Below are positions 1 to 10,310 of a stretch of 64,000 nt of DNA, one piece after another. The stretch comes from Tolypothrix sp. FACHB-123 (GTDB taxonomy: Bacteria > Cyanobacteriota > Cyanobacteriia > Cyanobacteriales > Nostocaceae): assembly GCF_014697075.1 (NCBI RefSeq), contig NZ_JACJRE010000028.1:1-64000 (forward strand). The letters are read 5' to 3'. Position numbers and translations under genes: made by a program. Each line of letters starts with the position of its first letter. Within the stretch, counting starts at the first letter, position 1. Under the pieces are notes generated by a model that saw only the letters and a list, made by a program, of their open reading frames with translations, was not told where the DNA came from and made no database searches.

Positions 1-101
1 CCGTTAACATCACCTAGAACTAAAGCTAGTCCACCAGCTACGTTATCTAGTTCTTGTTCAGAAAGTTCAACTGCAACTACATTTTTGATTTCGTGAGACA
101 T
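1..101 (-). CDS. Double-glycine leader peptide precursor, CTB-like bacteriocin family (3' part outside window)
   Basis: The first 33 codons of a minus-strand gene are visible; the rest lies beyond the left edge. The peptide begins MSHEIKNVVAVELSEQELDN and continues to VAGG near residue 24. That is a classic double-glycine leader: a short acidic, amphipathic segment with ELSEQEL, then a GG site where a peptidase-domain ABC transporter would cut. Cyanobacteria carry many such precursors, and the wording resembles the CTB bacteriocin family. An AGGAG ribosome binding site lies about 8 bases upstream of the ATG. No transporter or modification enzyme is visible in the window, so export and activity are inferred. 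A nitrile-hydratase-like leader family is the main alternative. Confidence 0.6.
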   Translation of the reverse strand, partial: MSHEIKNVVAVELSEQELDNVAGGLALVLGDVN

Positions 102-335
102 GGTTTTGCTCCTAATTTTGTGTTAATTTGTCGGACTAAGCAGCTTTAATTAACCGTGTTATGATTTTTATCTTGGTTATCTCGCTGCGTTTTTCGTTTC
201 GTTTGATGTGTTCATAGTAGGAAATTCACTAAGCTATATACATCGGAATAAAGTTTGGATTGCAAGCAAATTCATCTCCTCCGAACTGTCTCCTACTAAA
301 GTTGGAAATGAATTTAAGCTACGCAAAAACTGCAA

Positions 336-363
336 TAGCCTTCTCCAATTCTGGAGAAGGCTA
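336..363 (-). terminator. Hairpin terminator downstream of the minus-strand membrane protein gene
   Basis: A perfect 12-bp inverted repeat (TAGCCTTCTCCA with its complement, loop ATTC) lies about 90 bases past the stop of the gene at 452-1156. Read on the minus strand, the stem is followed within a few bases by TTTTT. This fits a rho-independent terminator. The surrounding spacer (102-451) holds no convincing gene. Confidence 0.55.
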
Positions 364-451
364 CTGCGTGAGAAACTTATAGAAATTTTTTATGAAGATG
401 CACCTAACTAGAATTTGACACCGCTTCAGAGGTATAAGGTATCAGTTATTA

Positions 452-1156
452 CTAGTCAGAACTACCAGTTTTACTGTTTTCGGAAGAGGAAGAACTGTTG
501 CTAGAGTTGGTATTTGGCTGGTTAGCACCAGAAGATGGAGTAGTTGTTAAGGTATCGCTTTGATTAGTTGAAGTTGGGGAATTACTGGTAGAATTTGGTT
601 GACTGGGAGTATTTGGTGATGTAGTTGGGGCTTTTTCAGTAGTAGGTTGCTGAGGTGGAACTGTAATATTAATATTTGGTTGTGTAGGCGCAGACCTTAC
701 TGGAGCCTGTTGTTGAGGAATTATAACGGGTACTTCTCTGGTTCTTTCGATGATTGTGGTTCGTGGTTGAGGAGATTGGCTAGCAGCCGCAGAAGGACTA
801 GCGCTAGATGGTACAGGAACAAATACAGGGCTAACATTTTCATTAGCTGCGTTGTTACGCTGGTTAAAATACCAAAATGCACCAACAGCTAAGGTAACTA
901 GGGAAGTGAGAATAACACCTAATAGTAAACCATTAGCAGTGTTACTGCTATCGCGCTCTGCTAAATTAGCTTGCTGATATCTGCGCTCACTATCGCGACC
1001 ATTTACATAACCACTACCGTAAGAATTAACATTAGTTGCGTTGTTTACTGTTTCGGTAGTTTTTTGTAGGTGAGTCTGAGTTTCACCGTTACTATCTGTG
1101 TAATATTCCTTCTGAGTTTCACTACGATAATTTTCGCGATCGCCTGGATTATTCAT
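452..1156 (-). CDS. Hypothetical single-pass membrane protein with long Pro/Ser/Thr-rich tail
   Basis: This 234-aa protein has a polar N-terminus (1-75), one clear membrane segment (about 77-97, GLLLGVILTSLVTLAVGAFW) and a low-complexity tail rich in Pro, Ser, Thr, Asn and Gln, including a basic VIERTREV-like stretch. It looks like a membrane-anchored protein with an extended outer or cytoplasmic tail; no catalytic domain is seen. The open frame extends upstream to a TTG at 1186, but an ATG at 1156 follows a GAGGAG ribosome binding site about 13 bases upstream, so the ATG is preferred. I do not recognise the family beyond cyanobacterial hypothetical proteins. Confidence 0.7.
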   Translation of the reverse strand: MNNPGDRENYRSETQKEYYTDSNGETQTHLQKTTETVNNATNVNSYGSGYVNGRDSERRYQQANLAERDSSNTANGLLLGVILTSLVTLAVGAFWYFNQRNNAANENVSPVFVPVPSSASPSAAASQSPQPRTTIIERTREVPVIIPQQQAPVRSAPTQPNINITVPPQQPTTEKAPTTSPNTPSQPNSTSNSPTSTNQSDTLTTTPSSGANQPNTNSSNSSSSSENSKTGSSD

Positions 1157-1476
1157 AACTTCTGTCCCACTCCTCGATTGGTACAATTGGATAACTTGAA
1201 TTTGCTAATAATCAAAGGTTTTTAGTCGGTTTTAAAATCTTGGTTATCTAGATTTTGAATTGTTTTTATTTATTATTGAACCTTCGATATTTTTCAGAAT
1301 AACTTCTCTATTCAAGTCCACGGCTCTATCGTCAGTAGGGATTTTTTCCTCTCTCTAAAGAAGGAATATTATCAAGATTTTATGAAGTTAGGTGATATTT
1401 ATCAAGCTCAAACTATTTGTTGCACAATTTTTAGTTGAGACTGTTAATAACCACTCAATTTAAGCTATGGAAATCA

Positions 1477-1585
1477 TATTGTAGTTATAAAAAATATCGA
1501 TTTTGGCTGTTGACTTTTGGTTGTTAACGGTTAATAGTCACCAACCCTTCATCTCAGATTTCACAAATCATTTAGGATTGCTATA
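1477..1585. repeat. MITE-like element, family 1, copy a (left end damaged)
   Basis: The right end reads TTTAGGATTGCTATA, the same terminal inverted repeat found in copies at 17686, 18332 and 27468. The interior (TTTTGGCTGTTGAC ... GTTAACGGTTAA) matches copies b and c. About 11 bases of the left end, including the CAATCCTA part, are missing relative to copy b. It sits in the 560-bp spacer upstream of cydA, which holds no gene. Immediately after it, GGAATCCGGTTTGATT resembles a sequence at 15876, another dispersed motif. Confidence 0.65.
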
Positions 1586-1720
1586 GGAATCCGGTTTGAT
1601 TCTTAAAAAAGTTCCGTACACTTTAATCATTGTGAAAAGGTAGAAATCTTCCGTTACCATGCGACTATGTCCCCAAGATGCTAAGCAAGTCAAGATTTAA
1701 ACAAATTCAGAGGTTAGTTG

Positions 1721-3163
1721 ATGGATTTTCTATCGGACACCGTTGCTCTATCGCGGATGCAGTTTGCATTGACGGCGATTTTTCACATGCTATGGCCTGT
1801 TCTCACCACTGGGATGGGGATTTATCTAGTTATCGTTGAAGGAATGTGGCTAAAAACACGCAATCCTGATTACTACCACCATGCTCGTTTCTGGGCCAAG
1901 CTGTATGTGTTGAATTTCGGGATTGGTGTAGCATCTGGCTTACCAATGGAGTTTCAATTTGGTACGAACTGGGCCCCGTTTTCCGAAGCGGTAGGCGACT
2001 TTTTTGGCAGTATTTTAGGCTTTGAGGCTTCGATGGCATTCATGCTAGAAGCCGGATTTTTAGGTATTATGCTGTTTGGCTGGGAACGGGTAAACCCAGT
2101 GATTCACTATTTTGCCACCATTATGGTTGCCTTTGGCGCAAACCTATCTACCTTCTGGATTTTAGCGGCAAACTCTTGGTTGCAGACCCCAGCAGGCGGG
2201 GAAATAGTAAACGGGAAGTTTGTTGTCGATGATTACTTTCAGGCAATTTTAAATCCCTTCATGGTCAACAGTGTCTCGCATATGTTTTTGGGGACGCTGG
2301 AAACTTCTCTGTTTGTGATTGGGGGAATTAGCGCCTGGTATATTCTCAACAACCGTCATCAAGCTTTCTTTGCGCGATCGCTCAAAATTGTCCTAGCAAC
2401 AGCGATCGCTGTCACCCCATTACAAATCTATGTCGGACATCTCAGCGCCGAGCAGGTAGCTGACTATCAGCCTACCAAACTGGCGGCGATGGAAGCTAAG
2501 TGGGAAACCTCTCCAGCCGGACAGCCTGCGCCCTGGAGTGTAGTTGCATTACCCAATAACAAGACTGAGAAAAATGACTGGGAAATCTCAATTCCCAATG
2601 GCTTAGGCTACATTTTGGAATTCAAAAAAAATCTGTCTAAACCCGTTCTGGGACTGAAAGAGTGGAAACCTGAAGATCGCCCCCGGATGGTGGGTTTGAT
2701 TTATTACGCCTTCCGCATCATGAGCGGTATCGGCTTTTTCTTGGCTGGCTTGATGGGCATCAGTGTGATTCAATGGTTGCGAGGGAAGCTTTCACCAGAA
2801 GCGATCGCCCAGCAAAAATGGCTACTGCGAATCTGGATTTTAGCGGCTCCACTGGGCTACATCGCCGTGGAATCAGGCTGGATTGTGCGCTGTGTTGGGC
2901 GACAACCTTGGGTAGTGTACGGGAAAATTCGCACAGCAGATGGTGTTTCCCACCTACCGGCGACTGAGGTTTTAACATCCTTGCTAATTTTTGCAGGAAT
3001 TTATACAGCCCTGTTTATTTGTGCTTTATTCTTTGGTAGTCGAATCATTCGTCAAGGCCCCAACCTAGAACTTCCGGTTCCAGGTATTGACACTCAACCA
3101 GGCGTAGAAACTACTCCGGCTGAATTTGTTCCCGATCAACGTCCTGTGGAAGCACAGCAATAG
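1721..3163 (+). CDS. cydA: Cytochrome bd-type ubiquinol/plastoquinol oxidase subunit I
   Basis: This is the haem-bearing subunit of the bd-type quinol oxidase, which reduces oxygen to water with quinol electrons in the membrane. It has 480 residues and multiple membrane spans. Family marks visible are the N-terminal RMQFALTAIFHMLWP with the axial His (H22, matching E. coli H19), the MEFQFGTNW segment, the FEASMAFMLEAGF segment and GRQPW near the C-terminus. The Q-loop is short, as in cyanide-insensitive-type enzymes. An ATG at 1721 with AGAGG at spacing 7 is preferred over the in-frame TTG three bases earlier. cydB follows 8 bases after the stop. The residue two before GRQPW is Cys (RCVGRQPW), where I recall E. 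coli has Glu445. Confidence 0.95.
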   Translation: MDFLSDTVALSRMQFALTAIFHMLWPVLTTGMGIYLVIVEGMWLKTRNPDYYHHARFWAKLYVLNFGIGVASGLPMEFQFGTNWAPFSEAVGDFFGSILGFEASMAFMLEAGFLGIMLFGWERVNPVIHYFATIMVAFGANLSTFWILAANSWLQTPAGGEIVNGKFVVDDYFQAILNPFMVNSVSHMFLGTLETSLFVIGGISAWYILNNRHQAFFARSLKIVLATAIAVTPLQIYVGHLSAEQVADYQPTKLAAMEAKWETSPAGQPAPWSVVALPNNKTEKNDWEISIPNGLGYILEFKKNLSKPVLGLKEWKPEDRPRMVGLIYYAFRIMSGIGFFLAGLMGISVIQWLRGKLSPEAIAQQKWLLRIWILAAPLGYIAVESGWIVRCVGRQPWVVYGKIRTADGVSHLPATEVLTSLLIFAGIYTALFICALFFGSRIIRQGPNLELPVPGIDTQPGVETTPAEFVPDQRPVEAQQ

Positions 3164-3171
3164 GTAATTGT

Positions 3172-4185
3172 ATGGAGAATTTAGAACACTTTTTAGCCCA
3201 GGTATGGTTTGTCATCTTGGCTCTGTTTTTGTTTCTCTACGTCATGTTAGACGGGTTTGATCTAGGCGTAGGTATTCTGTCCCTAACCAGTTCTAATGAG
3301 GAGCGACGGGACATTTTAATGACGAGTTTGGGTAATATTTGGGATGCCAATGAAACTTGGTTGGTGTTGATGGGGGGTGCGTTGTTTGGGGCATTTCCTC
3401 TGGCTTATGGCACCATTTTGAATGCTCTCTATATTCCCATTTTTGGGATGATATTTGGCTTGATTTTTCGGGCTGTGGCCTTTGAATTTCGGGAGCATTC
3501 GACAAACAAAGTATTTTGGAATGTCGCCTTTGGAGTTGGGAGTTTCATGGCGGCGCTGTTTCAAGGATTTGCCTTGGGGAGTATTTTAGAAGGCATTAAG
3601 GTGGATGAATCGGGTCACTTTATCGGTAGTATGTGGGACTGGCTCGATTGGCGATCGCTCTTAGTTGCCTTGACATTGATTCAAGGTTATGTATTGATTG
3701 GCTCCACCTATCTCATCTTAAAAACGGAAGGAGAACTGCAAACATCCCACTACCGCACAGCAAAACTCGCTGCTTGGACAACGCTTCTAGGTGCAATTTT
3801 AATCACGATTGCTACCCCTGTTGTGTATGAAAATGCTAGGGCAAAGTTATTTCACCAACCAGAAGTATATCTATTTTCACTCATTCCCGTGCTAGGTGTG
3901 CTGCTGATTGGGTTATTGATTCAAAGTCTGAACCGCAAAGCAGAAACTAGTCCCCTGGTTTGGACAGTGCTGCTTTTTCTACTTACCTTTGTGGGCTTAG
4001 GATTAGTTGTTTTTCCCTATATCATCCCCCCAGGTATCACCATTTATCAAGCAGCCGCAGCACCTAGCGCTTTAGTGTTCATGATTATCTTCATTGGATT
4101 TTTAATTCCCATTATGTTGTTCTACAACATCTATAATTACATTGTGTTTCGCGGGAAAGTTATAGGTACACATTATGGGGAATAG
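3172..4185 (+). CDS. cydB: Cytochrome bd-type quinol oxidase subunit II
   Basis: This 337-aa integral membrane partner of CydA belongs to the CydB/CioB family and is required for assembly of the oxidase and its haem sites. It shows the diagnostic LDGFDLGVGIL motif near residue 25 and NIWDANETWLVLMGGALFGAFP at about 55-75, plus about eight hydrophobic spans. It starts 8 bases after the cydA stop, so the two are co-transcribed and probably translationally linked. No CydX-like small subunit is obvious after it. A hairpin 110 bases downstream closes the operon. In cyanobacteria this oxidase acts as an alternative terminal oxidase, often for excess electrons in the thylakoid or cytoplasmic membrane. 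Confidence 0.95.
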   Translation: MENLEHFLAQVWFVILALFLFLYVMLDGFDLGVGILSLTSSNEERRDILMTSLGNIWDANETWLVLMGGALFGAFPLAYGTILNALYIPIFGMIFGLIFRAVAFEFREHSTNKVFWNVAFGVGSFMAALFQGFALGSILEGIKVDESGHFIGSMWDWLDWRSLLVALTLIQGYVLIGSTYLILKTEGELQTSHYRTAKLAAWTTLLGAILITIATPVVYENARAKLFHQPEVYLFSLIPVLGVLLIGLLIQSLNRKAETSPLVWTVLLFLLTFVGLGLVVFPYIIPPGITIYQAAAAPSALVFMIIFIGFLIPIMLFYNIYNYIVFRGKVIGTHYGE

Positions 4186-4293
4186 GTGATACCAATTTGA
4201 GAAATAATTGTTAATTTTTTGCAAAATCCAAGATGGTATTTTCCGCCTACCAATTGCATACTAAACCTAATTAGATCGCAAATATTAATAAAT

Positions 4294-4321
4294 AAGGGAT
4301 ACAAATAATGTTGTATCCCTT
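4294..4321 (+). terminator. Hairpin terminator after cydAB
   Basis: AAGGGATACAA and its exact complement form an 11-bp stem with the loop ATAATG, followed by a short TATAT stretch. It lies between the convergent cydAB and histidine-kinase operons and may serve both. Confidence 0.6.
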
Positions 4322-4470
4322 TATATAGCAGGTTGGTATGCACCTTTATATATTCAAATTAAATACTTGAAGCGAAGATGATTTTTATTATTGCTTGGCA
4401 AGTATGAGAAGTCAAAAGACAGTCTGTCAGATTTTAAGATCTCACAAAAATGTCCAATAATTTTTTCTTG

Positions 4471-6753
4471 TTAGGACATGACTTGCTGTAACATCAGCAA
4501 TAATTCATTGATGGTATAGGGTTTGGGTAAAAATGTTGTGACACCAGTACTAGCTAAAGCTTCCATTTTCTGGCTGGAAATCAAACCACTGGTGGCAATA
4601 ATTTTGACATTGGGGTTGATTTTCTTTAAAGTGCGGATGGCTGTAACACCATCGAGGGAAGGAAGCATTAAATCCATGAGGACGACGCTAACTTGATCTA
4701 TGTGTTTAGCATAAACTGCGATCGCCTCAATACCATCACTCGCCACAATGGTTTTGTAGTTATGAGTTTCTAGGGATGTTTGCGTAATTTCTTGAATTGC
4801 AGGTTCATCATCTACAATCAAAATTGTTTCCCCTTGGGCGGTTACTACTTTCGGTTCATCTATATTGTGGGTTTCTATACCTTCTACAGCAGGTAAATAT
4901 ATTTGAAACCGCGTACCAAAGCTTTTTTCGCTATACACATTCACAAAACCACCGTGGCTTTTGACAATCCCTAGAACCGTGGAAAGTCCTAAACCTGTAC
5001 CTTGTCCTACTTCTTTGGTGGTAAAAAATGGCTCAAAAATTCTATCTAAATTTTCCTCAGGAATCCCCACGCCTGTATCGCTAACAGTAATCACTATATA
5101 AGGCCCGACTTTGGCTTCTAAGTTCATGCGGGCATAGTTTTCGTCAATAAAAAGATTTTTGGCAGAGATAGACAAAATACCACCATTGGGCATAGCATCA
5201 CGAGCATTCACACAAAGATTCATTAACACCTGATGGATTTGCGTACTATCTCCCGAAACTATCCACAAGTTCTGTGGTATATCAACAACAACTTGAATCG
5301 ATTTTGGCAATGTTTCTTTTAAGACTTTAGCAACTTCCACAATCAGATGTCTGATTTGCAGATTAATTCGTTTACCTTCGACACCTCTAGCAAATGATAG
5401 TACTTGCTTGACTAAATCAGCACCGCGTTTGGCGTTAATTTCCAAAATTTCTAACAAATGCTGGGTGCGTTCGTCAGCATCGGGAAATTTCAGCGGTAGT
5501 AGTTGCGCTCCGGCTAAAATCGGTGTCAGGATATTGTTTAAATCGTGGGCAATACCACTAGCTAACGTGCCAATACTTTCTAATCTTTGGGCGCGAAACA
5601 ATTGAGCTTCTAAGTGTTTTTTCTCAGTAATATCTGTGTCAACGGTAAGTATTGATTTCGGTCTAGCTTTGTCATCACAAACCAAACTCCAACGACTAGA
5701 AACTAAAATTTCTTTGCCAGTTTTGGTAACTTTAGTTAACTCACCTTCCCATTTACCGGTGTTGATGACGGTTAAAAGTGCGGCTTCAATTTCTGATGGT
5801 TGGCCATCATCAAATAAAACTTCGCTGGCGTTTCTACCTTTAGCCTCTGGGGCTGACCAGCCATAAAGTTTTTCTGCGCCTTTATTCCAAAAAAGAATTT
5901 TGTTTTGTAAATCGCGGACAAGAATTGCATCAGTAGCAATATCTAGTAATGCGGCTTGTTCGCGAATTGTCTCGTTAGCTAATTTGCGTTGTTCTAAGGC
6001 AGCTTGCTGTTCGCTAATATCAATACAAGCACAAGTAATGCCAATAACTTGTTGTGATTCGTTGCGCAATGGTTCTATTGTTAAGTCGTAATATTGAGTT
6101 CCTTGGGTAGTAGTTAGAGATATTTCTTTTCTTGTACCGACGCCTGTAACTAATACCCCCAGTTTCAGTGCTGTCAAATATTGGGCACTTTCCAAAGGAA
6201 TTAATTCAGAGTCGCGTTTACCTAGCATTTCTTCGGCTGTTAAACCAAAGGCTGGGTTATAAACCCAGGTATAACGTAATTCTTGGTCTTGGTTAAAGAC
6301 AAAAATCGGGGAATTTTTTAAGGCGACGCGAAACCGTTCTTCACTGTGTCTCAGAGCGTCTTCTATGCGTTGACGCTCAATAGCGTAACGCATGGAGCGG
6401 ACTAGTAAGTCCCCTGTTACTTGTCCTTTGACTAAATAATCTTGTGCGCCTTCTTGCATGGCTCTAAGTGCTAAGTTTTCATCGGCCATGCCAGTGAGAA
6501 CAATAATCGGAATTGATTTTACCCGATTATGGGCTTTGATAAAGGTTTCTAATCCCTGACTATCTGGGAGAGACAAGTCCAAAAGCATGACATCGAAGGT
6601 TTCTTGCAGCAGAAAGTTAAGGGCTTCGTCAAGCTGCTCAACAGGTTTTAACTCAACTACAGTTGGGGTGACATCCTGTAAAAATTCTTGTAATAAGAGG
6701 ATATCACCGGGGTTATCTTCCACTAAGAGGACTTTGATAGTTTCACCTGCCAT
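4471..6753 (-). CDS. Hybrid sensor histidine kinase: REC-PAS-PAS-HisKA-HATPase-REC
   Basis: This 760-aa cytoplasmic signalling protein has no membrane segments. The order is an N-terminal receiver (about 5-125, VEDN acidic pair, LLDLSLPD with phospho-Asp near D59, Lys near 109), two PAS/PAC segments (about 135-390), a HisKA domain with the H-box GIAHDLNN, an HATPase domain ([16 protein letters not shown]) and a C-terminal receiver ([13 protein letters not shown]). It ends the three-gene minus-strand operon. The upstream stop TAA overlaps an ATG at 6759, but GGAG lies 8 bases before the ATG at 6753, so 6753 is the likely start. Phosphate flow from the cyanobacteriochrome kinase and response regulator upstream is inferred from order only. 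Confidence 0.9.
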   Translation of the reverse strand: MAGETIKVLLVEDNPGDILLLQEFLQDVTPTVVELKPVEQLDEALNFLLQETFDVMLLDLSLPDSQGLETFIKAHNRVKSIPIIVLTGMADENLALRAMQEGAQDYLVKGQVTGDLLVRSMRYAIERQRIEDALRHSEERFRVALKNSPIFVFNQDQELRYTWVYNPAFGLTAEEMLGKRDSELIPLESAQYLTALKLGVLVTGVGTRKEISLTTTQGTQYYDLTIEPLRNESQQVIGITCACIDISEQQAALEQRKLANETIREQAALLDIATDAILVRDLQNKILFWNKGAEKLYGWSAPEAKGRNASEVLFDDGQPSEIEAALLTVINTGKWEGELTKVTKTGKEILVSSRWSLVCDDKARPKSILTVDTDITEKKHLEAQLFRAQRLESIGTLASGIAHDLNNILTPILAGAQLLPLKFPDADERTQHLLEILEINAKRGADLVKQVLSFARGVEGKRINLQIRHLIVEVAKVLKETLPKSIQVVVDIPQNLWIVSGDSTQIHQVLMNLCVNARDAMPNGGILSISAKNLFIDENYARMNLEAKVGPYIVITVSDTGVGIPEENLDRIFEPFFTTKEVGQGTGLGLSTVLGIVKSHGGFVNVYSEKSFGTRFQIYLPAVEGIETHNIDEPKVVTAQGETILIVDDEPAIQEITQTSLETHNYKTIVASDGIEAIAVYAKHIDQVSVVLMDLMLPSLDGVTAIRTLKKINPNVKIIATSGLISSQKMEALASTGVTTFLPKPYTINELLLMLQQVMS

Positions 6754-6758
6754 GTCCA

Positions 6759-7205
6759 TTACTCCGGTGGCAGTTTGACGATTGCAAACCAAAAGTTTTC
6801 AATTGTGCGAATAATTTTGACAAATTGATCGAAGTCAACAGGCTTAGTTATGTAACAGTTGGCAGCTAAATTATAGGCTTTAACAATATCTTCTTCTGCT
6901 TGGGAAGTGGTCAGCACAACTACAGGAATTCTTTTGAGATGTTTGTCGCCTTTGATTTCTGCTAGAACTTCCCGACCATCTTTTTTTGGCAGGTTTAAAT
7001 CAAGTAGCACAATATCGGGATGTGGTACCGCAGCATATTTATCTTCTTTCCGCAAGAACGCCATTGCTTCTACCCCATCTTCAACTACACTCAAATGCAC
7101 CGAGATTTTGCTATCTTCCAAGGCGATGCGTGTAAGTTGCGCATCGCCTGGATTGTCTTCTACTAACAAAACCTCGATAGCCATAAGCGGTAAGTATTTG
7201 TTCAC
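6759..7205 (-). CDS. Single-domain response regulator (Rcp1-like)
   Basis: This 148-aa protein is a receiver domain with no output domain. It carries [13 protein letters not shown], the phospho-Asp segment [20 protein letters not shown] and the conserved KP near the end of the domain, as in Rcp1-type regulators that pair with cyanobacterial phytochromes. Its start is GTG at 7205, overlapping the TGA of the preceding kinase gene as GTGA, with GGGAAG upstream; an alternative ATG lies at 7184 without a ribosome binding site. The coupling on both sides argues that it relays phosphate between the two kinases of this operon. Confidence 0.9.
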   Translation of the reverse strand: MNKYLPLMAIEVLLVEDNPGDAQLTRIALEDSKISVHLSVVEDGVEAMAFLRKEDKYAAVPHPDIVLLDLNLPKKDGREVLAEIKGDKHLKRIPVVVLTTSQAEEDIVKAYNLAANCYITKPVDFDQFVKIIRTIENFWFAIVKLPPE

Positions 7206-10141
7206 GATTGCTTCCCTGTTTGCTCTGGAATTGTAAAGTAGAATACCGAGCCTTCACCCGGTTTCGACTCCAGCCAGATGCGACCACCGTGGCGTTCTAT
7301 TATCTTCTTACAAATTGCCAAACCAATTCCAGTGCCCGGATACTTACTTCGACTATGTAACCGTTGAAAGATGACAAAAATTTTGTCAGCATATTGAGAT
7401 TCTAAACCAATTCCGTTATCGCGGACTGAAAATAACCATTCGTTTTCTAAAGGTGTGAGATGAGAATTTTCTGAATTTGATTCTATGGTGTTCTTAGTAG
7501 CTGTGATGTAAATTTGCGGTGGTTCTTCTCGTCGGAATTTAATCGCATTGCCAATTAAGTTTTGGAATACTTGTACTAATTGAGTAGTATCGGCTAGGAG
7601 TTGGGGGAGAGGTTCGGCGGTAATCACTGCATTGCTTTCCGCGATCGCAATTTGCAAGTTGGCGATCGCTTTTTCGACAATAGTATTACAATCAACTAAT
7701 TTAAAGGGTTGGGCCCTGGTACTAACGCGAGAATAATTTAACAAATCATTGATTAAAGTTTGCATCCGCCCTGCCCCATCAACAGCATAGCTAATAAACT
7801 CATCTGCACGGGCATCTAATTGGTTTTTGTACCTCCGTTCTAAGAGTTGTAAATAACTCGTCACCATCCGCAATGGTTCTTGTAAGTCATGGGAAGCAAT
7901 ATAAGCAAACTGTTCTAATTCGCCATTAGAACGAGTCAGTTCTTGGGCGTGACGGGTTTCTTGTTCTAAAAGTTGGGCTTGGGATAAAGCAATACCGATT
8001 TGATTGGCTAGTTGTTGCAACAAATCTAGTTCAAAACTTTGCCATTCGCGGGGATTATGACATTGATGGGCAATTAACAAGCCCCATACCCCATCTCTAA
8101 TTAATATGGGTACTACCAGGTTAGCTTGCACGCCGTATTGCTGCAATAATTCTCGGTGACATTCGCTAATATTCGCTTTCGCTACATCTGTAATGGCGCT
8201 GACTCTACCTTGACGATATTTGTCTACGTAATTTTGTTGAAAGCAAGGATCGAGAATATTTTGCCCTAAAACCACAGGCCAATCTGGTAACACGGCTTCT
8301 TGTACTACCGTTCCCGAACCATCAGCCCACAGACGAAAAATTAAAACTCGGTCAGCATGGAGAAGTTTTTGAATTTCTGTGACTGTAGTTTGCAGGATAT
8401 CATCTAAGTGTAAGGTTTCGCGAATTTTAAAGGTAATTTCTGAGAATAATTGCGATCGCAGATTTTGCCGTTTGATTTCTTCTTCTGCTCGCTTGCGATC
8501 GTCAACATCGGTATGGGAACCTACCATGCGGACGACATTACCTGCATTATCCCATAGCGCTTGTCCCCGATCTAAAATCCATTTATAGCTGCCATCTTTG
8601 CATTGGACGCGATGCTCGGTGATGTAATAAGGAGTTTTTTTGGCAAAATGATCCTGAATCGCTTGTAATACCCAATCTAAATCGTCAGGATGAACTCGTT
8701 TTGACCATTCTTCTACATTATTGGCGATTTCATGGTCTTGATAACCAAGCATCGCTTTCCAGGGAGTAGAAAAGAATACTTCATTAGTTTGCACATTCCA
8801 ATCCCAAATTCCATCATTATTACCTTGTAAGGCTAATTGCCAACGTTGCTCGCTTTCTTGTAAAGCCTGTTCTGCTTGCTTACGGGCGGTGAGGTCGAGG
8901 GTAACACCAATCATCCTGGTGGGAGTACCATTACTATCGTAGATACCTACACCTCTGGCTAATATCCAGTGAACGCTACCATCAGGCCAAATATTGCGGT
9001 ATTCTGCTTCATAATCGCTATGGTTGACGAGAGCTTGTTTGACAGAATTTTGCATGTAAGCGCGATCGTCAGGATGAATACTTTCTAATAAGCGCTCATA
9101 GGTAAATTCAAAGGACTCTGGTAAACCAAAGTTAGCTTTGCACTGCTTAGATGTGAATAACTCGCCTGTGGCTAAGTTTAATTCCCAAGAGCCAAGTTTA
9201 GCTGCTTCTAATGCTACTCTTAAACGGCGATCGCTTTCTTTGAGAGCGGCTTCTATTTTTTTCCGGGTGGTAATATCTCTGGTAAAACACCGCGTATGGA
9301 TAAACTTGCCATTTTCCCACAATACATTGGAGTGAATCAGAACGTAACGAATTGAGCCATCTTTGCAACGTAACCGGGCTTCATAGTTCTGTAGAGTTTC
9401 ATTTCTGCCCAATCTTTGCATAATATCGTCAATCACATGGCGATCCACATGAAACTCAGTAATCGAGTGCCCAATATATTCAGCGCGAGAGTAGCCTAAA
9501 AGGTCGAGTTCTGCCTGATTAGCCCAAATAATTGTCCCATCTGCCTGTACCCAGTGCATCCCGACACTTGCATTCTCAACAAAGTCTGTTAGCTTTTGCT
9601 GACTGCGCCGCAAAGCAATTTCTACTTGCTGTTGTTCCGCAGTCTTACGGGATAACTCAGCTACATGGCGTCTTAGCTCTAATTGAGTGATGACTTGCCG
9701 ACTGAGAGCCTGAAGCGCATCCAATTGTTGCTGATTGAGTTCTCGCGGCACATTATCAATGACGCAGAGCGTACCGAGAATATCGCCTTTGGGAGTAACT
9801 AAAGGTACACCTGCATAAAACCGCACAAAGGGATAGTCAACCACCACCGGATTAGTTGCCAACTCGGCATCAGCTAATACATCCGGCACTACCACCATTT
9901 GCTGTTGCTGTAAGCAAAGGTAAGATAAACCAACATTTCGGGGCATTTCTGGTACATCTATACCTAGTTTGGCTTTAAACCACTGACGAGTTTCGGCAAT
10001 AAAATTGACTAAAGCTATGGGAGTACCACAAATAAATGCAGCTAACTGGGCAATATCGTCGTAGGCTTTTTCCGGTTCTGTATCCAGAATTTGATACTGA
10101 TGCAACGCTTCCAGTCTGGCTACTTCGCTATTAGAGAACAC
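7202..10141 (-). CDS. Cyanobacteriochrome-type sensor histidine kinase (GAF-PAS-PAS-PAS-GAF-HisKA-HATPase)
   Basis: This 979-aa soluble kinase has an N-terminal GAF (about 20-155), three PAS/PAC units (about 180-300, 305-425, 430-555), a second GAF (about 565-730), a HisKA domain with ASHDLQEP (H751) and an HATPase domain ([15 protein letters not shown]). The second GAF reads as a bilin-binding cyanobacteriochrome domain: Cys661-His662 is the chromophore-attachment pair, followed by VQANLVVPI and WGLLIAH, and Asp-Pro-Cys-Phe at 631-634 is the DXCF motif with the second Cys at 633. The Cys-Cys spacing of 28 matches my recollection of TePixJ. Blue/green or blue/yellow photoconversion is therefore expected but unproven. 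The start is GTG with no strong ribosome binding site, and no in-frame ATG lies near. Confidence 0.9.
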   Translation of the reverse strand: MFSNSEVARLEALHQYQILDTEPEKAYDDIAQLAAFICGTPIALVNFIAETRQWFKAKLGIDVPEMPRNVGLSYLCLQQQQMVVVPDVLADAELATNPVVVDYPFVRFYAGVPLVTPKGDILGTLCVIDNVPRELNQQQLDALQALSRQVITQLELRRHVAELSRKTAEQQQVEIALRRSQQKLTDFVENASVGMHWVQADGTIIWANQAELDLLGYSRAEYIGHSITEFHVDRHVIDDIMQRLGRNETLQNYEARLRCKDGSIRYVLIHSNVLWENGKFIHTRCFTRDITTRKKIEAALKESDRRLRVALEAAKLGSWELNLATGELFTSKQCKANFGLPESFEFTYERLLESIHPDDRAYMQNSVKQALVNHSDYEAEYRNIWPDGSVHWILARGVGIYDSNGTPTRMIGVTLDLTARKQAEQALQESEQRWQLALQGNNDGIWDWNVQTNEVFFSTPWKAMLGYQDHEIANNVEEWSKRVHPDDLDWVLQAIQDHFAKKTPYYITEHRVQCKDGSYKWILDRGQALWDNAGNVVRMVGSHTDVDDRKRAEEEIKRQNLRSQLFSEITFKIRETLHLDDILQTTVTEIQKLLHADRVLIFRLWADGSGTVVQEAVLPDWPVVLGQNILDPCFQQNYVDKYRQGRVSAITDVAKANISECHRELLQQYGVQANLVVPILIRDGVWGLLIAHQCHNPREWQSFELDLLQQLANQIGIALSQAQLLEQETRHAQELTRSNGELEQFAYIASHDLQEPLRMVTSYLQLLERRYKNQLDARADEFISYAVDGAGRMQTLINDLLNYSRVSTRAQPFKLVDCNTIVEKAIANLQIAIAESNAVITAEPLPQLLADTTQLVQVFQNLIGNAIKFRREEPPQIYITATKNTIESNSENSHLTPLENEWLFSVRDNGIGLESQYADKIFVIFQRLHSRSKYPGTGIGLAICKKIIERHGGRIWLESKPGEGSVFYFTIPEQTGKQS

Positions 10142-10310
10142 AGGCTTGATAAATTTTTGATGAATCTATCTTTAAGTATATCTTTGGGTATTGGGCATTG
10201 GGCATTGGAAAGAATATGTTGACTGTTGACTGTTAACGGCTGTGAGGATGGATTGTGCAACTGAAAGAATAGCTTATCGTCAATAAAAGGGTTTAAAACC
10301 CTACGTTTAT

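Noticed and set aside
208-411. 67-codon plus-strand frame
   Set aside because: It runs straight through a perfect terminator hairpin, has no ribosome binding site and an implausible composition.
7202-10141. A true phytochrome (PAS-GAF-PHY) assignment
   Set aside because: There is no PHY domain and the bilin GAF lies directly before HisKA with a DXCF motif, so cyanobacteriochrome type is the better reading.
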